DNA of 64,000 bases from Vibrio sp. qd031 (GTDB lineage: Bacteria > Pseudomonadota > Gammaproteobacteria > Enterobacterales > Vibrionaceae), in contig NZ_JXQD01000024.1 in assembly GCF_002100145.1 (NCBI RefSeq), positions 620,583-684,582 of the forward strand, in the 5' to 3' direction. Made by a program: the position numbers and the translations under genes. The notes under the pieces are model-generated. The model searched no databases and was not told where the DNA came from. It saw only the letters and a program-made list of their open reading frames with translations. Shown here piece after piece: positions 40,536 to 47,962 of this stretch (position 1 is its first letter; every line of letters starts with the position of its first letter).

Positions 40536-40605
40536 TTTGATCTGCGTCACGCTAGTGGGTTTACACTTGCTTACTTTCGGCGCGATTTCGTTTACGTATC
40601 TTTAC
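40536..40605 (-). promoter_or_regulatory. Double CpxR-type box and CRP-like site upstream of array member 3
   Basis: Read on the minus strand: GTAAA-GATAC-GTAAA at 40605-40591 (a perfect CpxR consensus GTAAA-N5-GTAAA), then GTAAG-CAAGT-GTAAA at 40574-40560, start-to-start distance 31 bp, then CGTGA-CGCAGA-TCAAA (CRP-like) at 40551-40536. The same arrangement precedes members 5 and 6. Confidence 0.7.
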
Positions 40606-40715
40606 GAATCTGGCCTTTAAATTGACGCTGATAACCCTACTGACTACTTATTTTCAACAGGCTACTCTTAATCGAGACCCTTAGTTGCAACTCACATTGC
40701 GTTGTCATAAGGTTT

Positions 40716-40734
40716 TACGTAGTGCACAACCTAA
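40716..40734 (-). repeat. Conserved upstream block of the duplicated unit (copy 1)
   Basis: TACGTAGTGCACAACCTAA occurs here and at 41940-41958, in both cases 271-272 bp before a start codon. It marks how far the duplicated segment extends. Between the promoter and this block I see no gene in the 519-bp gap up to member 4. Confidence 0.7.
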
Positions 40735-40920
40735 ATAGATCAGTTATTTCTTTTAAAAATTGAAATGAATTTTCTTTGGCTGATATTTTGGCTAAAAGTC
40801 TCGTTTGCGAGCATGCTAATCCACTCCCAATTAACTTAACTGGTTACAACGTCCAACTCGTCCAACTCGTTCTTTGGCTTAGCAGTGAACAATCCATTGC
40901 TGCTACTTTTGCGTCGACAC

Positions 40921-40946
40921 AAAAAAGCCCCGCATAATGCGGGGCC
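40921..40946 (-). terminator. Terminator of array member 4
   Basis: GCCCCGCAT and TGCGGGGC form the stem; the minus strand ends in TTTTTT (40926-40921). It lies 19 bases after the stop of member 4. Confidence 0.85.
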
Positions 40947-40964
40947 TTGAATACAGTTGTCGGT

Positions 40965-41246
40965 TTACAAATCATCTGATCGAGAAGAGAACTCTATTTC
41001 GATAGAGGCAAAACCATCTGTGTCACTACGAAGCTCTGGTATAGGGGGTTGCTGAGTCAAAGACAAATCTTGCTTCTCATCCAGTTGCGCAATGACATTA
41101 GTGATCTGCGTGCTAGCGCTGTCTTGAGAAGAGACAGTACTAAGGAAGGTATCATCACTTTGATTGGAGACCTCATTAGTGAATGAGGTTGCTGCCATGG
41201 TTGAACTGCTTACCAATAGCGCGGCTAATACGATTGCTTTGTTCAT
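40965..41246 (-). CDS. DUF3316-like secreted protein, array member 4 (shortened, degenerate)
   Basis: 93 residues against 117-118 in the others. Signal MNKAIVLAALLVSSSTMAA is intact, as are TNEVSNQSDDTFLSTVSSQD and a helix. The hallmark is altered (LTQQPPIPELRSDTDGF), and about 20 residues are missing before the final strand (IEIEFSSRSDDL), so the VDYTYNY ending is lost. I start it at the second of two adjacent ATGs, five bases after AAGGGG. It has no promoter boxes of its own; it follows member 5 by 65 bp across a weak hairpin and may depend on read-through. Possibly decaying. Confidence 0.65.
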   Translation of the reverse strand: MNKAIVLAALLVSSSTMAATSFTNEVSNQSDDTFLSTVSSQDSASTQITNVIAQLDEKQDLSLTQQPPIPELRSDTDGFASIEIEFSSRSDDL

Positions 41247-41267
41247 CATTACCCCTTACCTATTTAA

Positions 41268-41283
41268 AGCCCCAAGCGGGGCT
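41268..41283 (-). terminator. Weak hairpin between array members 5 and 4
   Basis: AGCCCC-AAGC-GGGGCT followed on the minus strand only by TTTAAATA. It probably terminates incompletely, so member 4 could be co-transcribed with member 5. Confidence 0.5.
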
Positions 41284-41311
41284 AACAGAGCGTCAGTTGT
41301 TCACTAATTAA

Positions 41312-41668
41312 TTAGCTTTTTGCTGCGCGGTAGCTGTAGTTGTAATCTACATCAACCACTGCGCGGTAGCTCACAGAGCCATCTTCTGCTTCTTCAGCCA
41401 CAACACTCAGTTCAGTGTCCGACACTTCCATGCTGCGTTTGTCCATACGCAAGTGAGGCGTAGGCAGCTGCTGGCTAAGCTCTAGACTGTTTTTCGCTTC
41501 AAGTTCAGTCACAAAGTTTGTTGCCAAAGATTCCGCTTCCGCTTGAGATGACACAGCATCAGTCACATATTGAGCGGTCTGATTGGTGGTAACATCTTTG
41601 TATTGTGTCGCTGCGAACGCTGACGTACTAAGAAGAAGTGCTGCTGCTAGAGTGATAACTTTTTTCAT
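41312..41668 (-). CDS. DUF3316-like secreted protein, array member 5
   Basis: 118 residues, near-identical signal to members 3 and 6 (MKKVITLAAALLLSTSAFA). The mature chain has QYVTDAVSSQAEAESLATNF, LSQQLPTPHLRMDKRSMEV and VVDVDYNYSYRAAKS. Net acidic in the variable loop (VAEEAEDGS). The upstream region carries the double CpxR-type box and the best CRP-like site of the set. Secreted; function unknown. Confidence 0.8.
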   Translation of the reverse strand: MKKVITLAAALLLSTSAFAATQYKDVTTNQTAQYVTDAVSSQAEAESLATNFVTELEAKNSLELSQQLPTPHLRMDKRSMEVSDTELSVVAEEAEDGSVSYRAVVDVDYNYSYRAAKS

Positions 41669-41759
41669 AACGATCCCTTACTTTAAAAAAGTGTCTCTCA
41701 ATGAGGAGACAAAATGTGTTTGCTAATGCATGTTTGCTGCGTTGAATACAAAGTACCAA

Positions 41760-41829
41760 TTTGATCTGTGTCACACCAGTGAGTTTACACTTGCTTACTT
41801 AACCGCTCGTTTCGCTTACGTTTCTTTAC
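41760..41829 (-). promoter_or_regulatory. Double CpxR-type box and CRP-like site upstream of array member 5
   Basis: Minus strand: GTAAA-GAAAC-GTAAG (41829-41815), GTAAG-CAAGT-GTAAA (41798-41784), spaced 31 bp start to start, then TGTGA-CACAGA-TCAAA (41775-41760), matching CRP consensus in 8 of 10 core bases. Confidence 0.7.
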
Positions 41830-41939
41830 GTTTCTAGCGTTTAAATTGACACTTCGCACCTCAATGGGCCTTGTTTCATCAATGCTTTAGAGCCAAAGAC
41901 AACAATGTCTTCGCTCTCATTGCTGCTTGCATGAATTAA

Positions 41940-41958
41940 TACGTAGTGCACAACCTAA
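41940..41958 (-). repeat. Conserved upstream block of the duplicated unit (copy 2)
   Basis: Same 19 bases as at 40716-40734, at the same distance from the start codon. The rest of the 517-bp gap to member 6 shows no gene. Confidence 0.7.
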
Positions 41959-42140
41959 TTGGATCACTTTTTATCTATAAAATTATTATCAATGGCAAAA
42001 TATGGTGAAATCATCGACTCCATGTCAGTCAAGTGAGTCATGAGTAGTGGCATCTCAGCAGCAAGCGCTGTTAATAAAGCCGTAATGATGCGACCCACTT
42101 GCCAACTTTCATCTCTATAGGTAAATGACGAAACTCAAAA

Positions 42141-42170
42141 AGAAAAAAGCCCCGCAGGTGCGAGGCTTTT
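42141..42170 (-). terminator. Terminator of array member 6
   Basis: On the minus strand AAGCCTCGCA and TGCGGGGCTT pair with one mismatch and run into TTTTCTTTTTG, 16 bases after the stop. Confidence 0.8.
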
Positions 42171-42185
42171 AGTGCTAGCGAAATA

Positions 42186-42542
42186 TTAACCTTTGCTAGA
42201 GCGGTATTTATATGAGTAGTCAACATCGACTACCGCGCGGTAGTTTACCGAGCCATCATCGGCTTCTTCTGTCACAACGCTCAGTTCAGTATCCGTGACT
42301 TCCATACTGCGTTTGTCCATACGAAGGTGCGGTGTTGGCAACTGCTGACTAAGCTCAAAGTTGCTTTTTTCTTCAAGCTCACTCACAAAAGTGGTAGCAA
42401 GTGCTTCAGCTTCAGCTTGAGTTGATACTGCGTCGGTTAAGTAACGCGCCGTCTGGTTAGTCGACACATCTTTGTATTGGGTGGCTGCCAGTGCTGATGT
42501 GCTAAGAAGTAGTGCTGCTGCTAATGTGATTACTTTTTTCAT
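42186..42542 (-). CDS. DUF3316-like secreted protein, array member 6
   Basis: 118 residues. Signal MKKVITLAAALLLSTSALA, then QYKDVSTNQTARYLTDAVST, LSQQLPTPHLRMDKRSMEV, and VVDVDYSYKYRSSKG. The promoter region holds a perfect CpxR box, a second near-perfect one and a CRP-like site. AAGGGATCGTT precedes the ATG exactly as in members 3 and 5. Secreted, presumably periplasmic. Confidence 0.8.
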   Translation of the reverse strand: MKKVITLAAALLLSTSALAATQYKDVSTNQTARYLTDAVSTQAEAEALATTFVSELEEKSNFELSQQLPTPHLRMDKRSMEVTDTELSVVTEEADDGSVNYRAVVDVDYSYKYRSSKG

Positions 42543-42633
42543 AACGATCCCTTACTTAATTTGAGTGACTCAAAAGGTGAGTCATAAACTGTGTTAATCG
42601 CGACATCTCTCTGCGTTGAAATAAAGGTAACAA

Positions 42634-42703
42634 GTTGATCTGCATCACGCGAGCGAGTTTACACAGGCTTACTTTTAAGGCTTTTTCGTTTACACATCTT
42701 TAC
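42634..42703 (-). promoter_or_regulatory. Double CpxR-type box and CRP-like site upstream of array member 6
   Basis: Minus strand: GTAAA-GATGT-GTAAA (42703-42689, perfect), GTAAG-CCTGT-GTAAA (42672-42658), again 31 bp start to start, then CGTGA-TGCAGA-TCAAC (42649-42634). The N5 spacers and flanks differ from copies 3 and 5 while the half-sites are kept. Confidence 0.7.
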
Positions 42704-42784
42704 GGAAGCTGCTAACAAATTGACATTTCTTGTGCTGCGCCCTTTCAAAGTTTGCTACATTTTGCTTTTTTACGGGCACTTAGA

Positions 42785-42816
42785 AATGAAAACGCCCCGC
42801 GTATGAGCGAGGCGTT
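42785..42816 (-). terminator. Terminator of array member 7
   Basis: AACGCCTCGC and GCGGGGCGTT (minus strand) form a stem with one mismatch over a 6-base loop, followed by TTCATTTC; T tract is short. Confidence 0.7.
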
Positions 42817-42833
42817 AAATTGCGAGAATTCAA

Positions 42834-43190
42834 TTAACTCTTGTCTGCACGGTAGTTGTAGGTGTAATCCACATCAACAACGGCGCGATAAGTGGTGCTA
42901 CCATCGGTTGCTTCTTCGGTGATGAAGCTTAGCTCAGTATCCGTCACTTCCATACTGCGCTTGTCCATACGAAGGTGTGGCGTTGGCAATTGTTGGCTTA
43001 GCTCAATATTACTTTTGCTGTCCAAGTCATCGACAAACGTACTTGCTAGAGCTTGTGCTTCTTCCTGGCTGCTTACGCCTTCTGTAATAAAGCGAGCAGA
43101 TTGATTGGTCGACACGTCTTTATATTGGCCAGAGGCAAACGCAGTAGTACTGACTAGTAGAGCGGCTGATAGAGCGATTAATTTGTTCAT
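42834..43190 (-). CDS. DUF3316-like secreted protein, array member 7
   Basis: 118 residues. The signal (MNKLIALSAALLVSTTAFA) differs from members 3, 5 and 6 but the mature part is close: QYKDVSTNQSARFITEGVSS, LSQQLPTPHLRMDKRSMEV, VVDVDYTYNYRADKS. It is the first gene of the array after lysS. Its leader before the lysS terminator is only about 120 bp and shows no CpxR-type box, so it may be expressed differently, perhaps from lysS read-through or a constitutive promoter. Confidence 0.8.
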   Translation of the reverse strand: MNKLIALSAALLVSTTAFASGQYKDVSTNQSARFITEGVSSQEEAQALASTFVDDLDSKSNIELSQQLPTPHLRMDKRSMEVTDTELSFITEEATDGSTTYRAVVDVDYTYNYRADKS

Positions 43191-43309
43191 AACGATTCCT
43201 TACTTTTTAAAAATAAGTCTCTAAGCTGCGAGACCAAAATGTTGTTTGCTAGATTCATGAAGTTCTACGGCAAGGCTTACAACAACAGATCACTGTTGAC
43301 CAAAAAAAA

Positions 43310-43344
43310 GACAAAAAAAACCGGCCTAGTTTCCTAGGCCGGTT
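43310..43344 (-). terminator. Rho-independent terminator of lysS
   Basis: CCGGCCTAG (43321-43329) pairs with CTAGGCCGG (43334-43342); the minus strand continues with TTTTTTTT. Confidence 0.92.
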
Positions 43345-43364
43345 AAATTAAGTCGTAAATCTGG

Positions 43365-44897
43365 CTATTGCTGAGGACGCATAGCTGGGAACAAAATCAC
43401 GTCACGAATGGTGTGCGTGTTGGTAAATAGCATCGCTAAACGATCGATACCAATACCCTGCCCTGCTGTTGGCGGAAGACCGTGCTCGAGTGCCGTAATG
43501 TAATCGGCGTCGTAGTACATTGCTTCATCATCACCGGCATCTTTTGCTTCAACCTGCGCTTTAAAGCGAGCGTCTTGGTCTTCTGCATCGTTAAGCTCAG
43601 AGAAGCCATTGGCAACTTCACGACCACCGATAAAGAATTCAAAACGGTCTGTAAAGAAAGGATTGTCATCACTACGGCGAGCCAATGGTGAGATATCTGC
43701 CGGGTAACCAGTAATAAAGGTTGGCTGGATAAGCTTAGGCTCAGCGGTTTCGCCAAAGATCTCTTCAAGCAGTTGGCCGCAAGTCCAGAACGTTTCTACA
43801 TCCACGTGCACAGATTTTGCGATCGACACCATCAAATCACGGTCTTGTAGATCGGCTTCAGTCAGTGCTTGAATTTGACCGTGGTCTGGATTGTACTGCT
43901 TGATCGCTTCAAACATGCTCAAACGTGCATAGGTTCCACCGAACTCAACGGTTTCATCACCGTAAGGCATTGAGGTTGAACCCAGAACGTCCATAGCAAC
44001 GGTGCTAAGCATTTCTTCGGTCAAATCCATCAAGTCTTTGTAGTCAGAGTAGGCTTGGTAGAACTCCATCATGGTAAATTCTGGGTTGTGACGAGGCGAC
44101 AAACCTTCGTTACGGAAGTTACGGTTGATTTCGAATACGCGATCAAATCCACCCACAACCAAACGCTTCAAATACAGCTCTGGTGCTACGCGCAAATACA
44201 TATCAATATCGAGCGCATTGTGATGGGTAATGAAAGGACGCGCTGTTGCGCCGCCAGGGATCGCGTGCATCATCGGAGTTTCCACTTCCAAGTAGCCTTT
44301 TGAACTCATAAAGCTACGAATAGAAGAGACCAGCTTAGAGCGAATGATAAACGCAGAGCGAGAGTCTTCGTTTACAATCAAGTCAACGTAACGTTGGCGA
44401 TAGCGCATCTCTTGGTCAGTAAGACCGTGGAATTTTTCTGGCAGTGGACGAAGTGCTTTAGTGAGCAACTCATACTCTTCCATATTCACGTAAAGATCGC
44501 CCTTACCTGATTTATGAAGAGCACCTTTAACGCCAACGATGTCACCAATGTCTAGGCCTTGGTATTTCGCTTTAAGCTCTTTTTGAACGTCTTTTGCCGC
44601 GTAAGCTTGAATGCGACCCGATGTTTCTTGGATCACCAAGAAAGGACCACGTTTTGCCATGATGCGACCGGCAATCGCAACCACATGGTTTAGCTCTTCA
44701 AGTTCTTGTTTGCTTTTTTCACCAAACTTCTGCTGTAGATCACCCGCTAGGCTGTCACGACGAAAATCGTTTGGGTGGCCGTTTGAGCTACAGTTTTTGC
44801 GGATTTCGTCGAGCTTAGCGCGACGCTCTGCAATCAGTTTATTTTCTTCTTGAGCACTTTGTTGTGCCGCTTGATCATTTTGAACAGCATCAGTCAT
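43365..44897 (-). CDS. lysS: Lysyl-tRNA synthetase (class II)
   Basis: 510 residues (E. coli LysS 505). OB-fold anticodon domain (about 60-150) and class II core with motif 2 [20 protein letters not shown] and motif 3 [12 protein letters not shown]. It charges tRNA-Lys. It follows prfB by 39 bp, the conserved prfB-lysS operon; a terminator ends the unit. Confidence 0.98.
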   Translation of the reverse strand: MTDAVQNDQAAQQSAQEENKLIAERRAKLDEIRKNCSSNGHPNDFRRDSLAGDLQQKFGEKSKQELEELNHVVAIAGRIMAKRGPFLVIQETSGRIQAYAAKDVQKELKAKYQGLDIGDIVGVKGALHKSGKGDLYVNMEEYELLTKALRPLPEKFHGLTDQEMRYRQRYVDLIVNEDSRSAFIIRSKLVSSIRSFMSSKGYLEVETPMMHAIPGGATARPFITHHNALDIDMYLRVAPELYLKRLVVGGFDRVFEINRNFRNEGLSPRHNPEFTMMEFYQAYSDYKDLMDLTEEMLSTVAMDVLGSTSMPYGDETVEFGGTYARLSMFEAIKQYNPDHGQIQALTEADLQDRDLMVSIAKSVHVDVETFWTCGQLLEEIFGETAEPKLIQPTFITGYPADISPLARRSDDNPFFTDRFEFFIGGREVANGFSELNDAEDQDARFKAQVEAKDAGDDEAMYYDADYITALEHGLPPTAGQGIGIDRLAMLFTNTHTIRDVILFPAMRPQQ

Positions 44898-44936
44898 TGT
44901 CGATCTATCCTGTTGTGTTAAGTCGGTAAAAAAAGC

Positions 44937-46035
44937 TTACAGCCCTGATTTTAGGCTGGCTTCAATAAATTTGTCTAAATCGCCGTCGAGCACCGCTTGG
45001 GTATTGCGGTTTTCAACGCCAGTGCGTAAATCTTTAATGCGTGAATCATCCAGCACGTATGAACGGATCTGGCTGCCCCAACCGATGTCGGATTTCGCGT
45101 CTTCGTTGGCTTGCTTTTCTGCATTTTGTTTTTGCAGTTCCAGCTCAAACAGTTTTGCGCGAAGCTGTTTCATCGCTTGGTCTTTGTTTTTATGCTGAGA
45201 GCGATCGTTTTGGCACTGCACCACAGTATTAGTAGGCAAGTGAGTAATACGCACAGCTGACTCGGTGGTGTTTACATGCTGACCACCCGCACCGGATGCT
45301 CGGTATACATCAATTCGTAAATCTGACGGGTTAATGTCGATATCAATATTGTCATCAATCTCTGGGTATATAAACGCAGAAGCGAACGACGTATGACGGC
45401 GACCGCCAGAATCAAACGGAGACTTACGAACCAAACGATGCACGCCGGTTTCGGTGCGAAGCCAGCCATACGCGTACTCGCCACTGATGCGAACCGTGGC
45501 CGATTTAAGACCCGCAACCTCACCTTCAGAGACTTCAATTACTTCTGCTTTAAAGCCCTTTGACTCAGCCCAACGCAAATACATGCGCAGCATCATATTG
45601 GTCCAATCCTGAGCTTCGGTGCCACCAGAACCCGACTGCAAATCGATGTACGCGTCGCTCCCGTCGTGATCGCCTGCAAACATACGACGAAACTCAAGCT
45701 TCTCTAGCTTGGCTTCCAAATCACACAATTCGGCTTCAACTTCGTCAAACGTCTCTTGATCTTCTTCTTCAACCGCAAGCTCCAGTAGCCCTTCAACATC
45801 CTCAACGCCTTGGTCGAGTTGGTCGATGGTTTCTACTACGGCCTCCAATGATGAACGCTCTTTACCCAGTGCTTGCGCACGTTCAGGTTCGTTCCATACA
45901 TCTGGTTGCTCTAATTCTGCATTAACCTCTTCTAGACGCTCTTTTTTGGCGTCATAGTCAAAGGTACCCCCTCAGGATATTTGTGCGTTCAGACACATCC
46001 TGAATACGGTTTTTAATCGGATTGATTTCAAACAT
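44937..46035 (-). CDS. prfB: Peptide chain release factor 2, with programmed +1 frameshift
   Basis: The gene starts at the ATG at 46035 ([18 protein letters not shown]). After 25 codons it meets an in-frame TGA (45960-45958) in the context AGGGGG-TAC-CTT-TGA-C, the classic autoregulatory frameshift site. After a +1 shift it continues [18 protein letters not shown] to 44937, giving 365 residues, the E. coli length. [15 protein letters not shown] includes the SPF stop-recognition motif and [14 protein letters not shown] the catalytic GGQ. RF2 releases peptides at UGA and UAA; low RF2 lets the ribosome shift and make more. Confidence 0.97.
45957..45972 (-). other. prfB programmed +1 frameshift site
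   Basis: On the minus strand the sequence is AGGGGGTACCTTTGAC: a Shine-Dalgarno-like AGGGGG three bases before CTT-TGA-C. All elements known to drive RF2 frameshifting are present. Confidence 0.95.
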
Positions 46036-46118
46036 ATAATTGATTTATTTACGCGTAGAAAAACTCTCGGATTTTACTTGAAAATGTGACCGAGATACAG
46101 GTATTTTTTGAACGATTA

Positions 46119-46147
46119 TAAAGCGGCCACTCCCAAGGGAGTGGCCG
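46119..46147 (-). terminator. Terminator hairpin downstream of recJ
   Basis: GGCCACTCCC (46125-46134) and GGGAGTGGCC (46137-46146) form a perfect 10-bp stem. The minus side continues GCTTTATAA, so the T tract is short. It separates recJ from prfB. Confidence 0.7.
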
Positions 46148-46175
46148 GTGAATTTGGTTTATTGGTGATGAATGG

Positions 46176-47915
46176 TTAAGGCGCTTCTAATACTTCTACC
46201 ATCAGCTGTAGTGACTGATTGCCACGAAACTCATTGATATCGAGACGATAGGCCATACGCACACTTTTTGCTGAGGCATCCGGCCAGCGTCTAAGATCCA
46301 CATTAAACGCAATGGCATCTAACATGACATTGCTATTGTGCCCTTTAAAAATAGGCTCCACGATAAGCTTTAAATGCTTCTCACCCACCAATTTTTGATT
46401 GAGTACTTTAAATTCCCCATCAAAAATCGGTTCGGGAAAGGCTTGTCCCCATGGCCCGCCAGAGCGAATGTCGTGGGCGGTATGCATAGAAAACTCTTCT
46501 GGTGTTAGTTCGCCATCGGACAATACCACACCTCGCAGCGCATCTTCGTCGATCTCTTGTCGTACCGCTTGGTCAAACAAAGCGCAAAAGCGGTCATAAT
46601 CCACTTCGTTTATCGACAGCCCTGCTGCCATCGCGTGACCGCCAAATTTCAAAATCAAACCCGGGTTTTGCACATCAATACGATCCAGTAGATCACGCAT
46701 ATGTACACCAACAATCGACCGACACGACCCTTTGATGATCCCGTCGCCACCGCTTGCAAAGGCAATGACGGGGCGATGGAATTGATCTTTAATGCGTGAG
46801 GCTAAAATGCCAATGACGCCTTGGTGCCAGTCAGCTTGAAACAGCGCTAAGCCAAACGGCATTTGCTGCTTGTCGTCAAATTGCAATCGCTCACAAAACG
46901 CCATCGCTTCTTGCTTCATACCCTCTTCGATCTCTCGACGAGTTTGGTTGAGACCGTCCAGCTCGCTGGCCATTCGACGCGCTGCATGAATGTTATTACA
47001 CATGAGTAGCTCAACCCCAAACGACATATCGTCAAGACGTCCAGCCGCGTTGATCCGTGGCCCCAATGCGAATCCGAAATCAGAGGCGACTAATCGACTC
47101 GGATTACGTTTTGCAACTTCTATAAGTGCTTGTATGCCGGGGCGAACTTTTCCCGCTCTAATGCGCTGCAGCCCTTGATGAACCAAAATACGATTGTTCT
47201 GATCTAACGGAACCACGTCGGCCACCGTACCCAGTGCCACCAAATCGAGCAGCTCTGACAAATTGGGCTCAGCGATGCCTTGCGCTTGGAACCAACCGCT
47301 ATTTCGCATTTGTGCTCGTAACGCTAGCATCAAATAGAATGCGACGCCGACACCGGCTAACGCCTTCGATGGAAAGTCGCATTGGTGGAGATTGGGGTTG
47401 ACGATCGCATCGGCTACGGGAAGTTCAGCGCCCGGCAAGTGGTGATCGGTCACCACAACCACCAGCCCTTTCTCTTTGGCGTACTTCACCCCTGATAGCG
47501 ACGAAACTCCGTTATCGACCGTCATGATAAGTTCAGCGTTGAGCTCCAACGCTTGATCCACCACTTCCGGTGACAAACCATAACCATCTTCAAAACGATT
47601 CGGCACTAAATAATCGACATTAGACATACCGAGCATACGAAGTGCCAGCACTGAAAGCGCTGAACTGGTGGCGCCATCGGCATCAAAATCACCCACAATA
47701 ATGATTCGTTGTTGCCGCTTTACTGCATCAAACAGCAATGAAGCCGCACGTTCAATGCCGAACAATTCTGTAGGGGCAAACAACCCTTTAGCGCTGCGCT
47801 CAAGCATCGACATAGAATCAATGCCGCGAGCTGCGTAAATGCGACGCAATAGCGGGGACAAAGAATCGGAGAGTTGACCGATATCGGTCAAAGGACGACG
47901 TTTAATTTCAATCAT
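46176..47915 (-). CDS. recJ: Single-stranded-DNA-specific exonuclease RecJ
   Basis: 579 residues (E. coli 577). DHH phosphoesterase motifs IVGDFDADGATSSALSVLAL, TVDNGVSSL and VTDHHLPG are followed by DHHA1 (KFGGHAMAAGLSI) and an OB domain. It degrades single-stranded DNA 5' to 3' in RecF-pathway recombination and mismatch repair. The ATG at 47915 lies only four bases after the T tract of the dsbC terminator and has no Shine-Dalgarno sequence. Confidence 0.96.
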   Translation of the reverse strand: MIEIKRRPLTDIGQLSDSLSPLLRRIYAARGIDSMSMLERSAKGLFAPTELFGIERAASLLFDAVKRQQRIIIVGDFDADGATSSALSVLALRMLGMSNVDYLVPNRFEDGYGLSPEVVDQALELNAELIMTVDNGVSSLSGVKYAKEKGLVVVVTDHHLPGAELPVADAIVNPNLHQCDFPSKALAGVGVAFYLMLALRAQMRNSGWFQAQGIAEPNLSELLDLVALGTVADVVPLDQNNRILVHQGLQRIRAGKVRPGIQALIEVAKRNPSRLVASDFGFALGPRINAAGRLDDMSFGVELLMCNNIHAARRMASELDGLNQTRREIEEGMKQEAMAFCERLQFDDKQQMPFGLALFQADWHQGVIGILASRIKDQFHRPVIAFASGGDGIIKGSCRSIVGVHMRDLLDRIDVQNPGLILKFGGHAMAAGLSINEVDYDRFCALFDQAVRQEIDEDALRGVVLSDGELTPEEFSMHTAHDIRSGGPWGQAFPEPIFDGEFKVLNQKLVGEKHLKLIVEPIFKGHNSNVMLDAIAFNVDLRRWPDASAKSVRMAYRLDINEFRGNQSLQLMVEVLEAP

Positions 47916-47917
47916 GA

Positions 47918-47944
47918 TCAAAAAAACGGATGCTATGCATCCGT
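47918..47944 (-). terminator. Rho-independent terminator of dsbC, abutting the recJ start
   Basis: ACGGATGC (47926-47933) and GCATCCGT (47937-47944) with a TAT loop; the minus strand then has TTTTTTT followed by GATC and the recJ ATG. Confidence 0.88.
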
Positions 47945-47962
47945 CTCCAATTTGAGTGGTGG

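Noticed and set aside
38920..43190. The repeated units considered as a CRISPR or other short-repeat array
   Set aside because: The repeats are whole genes with promoters and terminators, spaced at 0.6-1.2 kb, not short direct repeats with unique spacers.
43191..43309. CpxR-type box upstream of array member 7
   Set aside because: GTAAG and GTAGA are present near 43280 but are seven bases apart and do not reproduce the 31-bp double arrangement.
45958..45960. In-frame TGA early in prfB as evidence of a pseudogene
   Set aside because: It is the conserved programmed frameshift site, and the shifted frame gives a full-length RF2.
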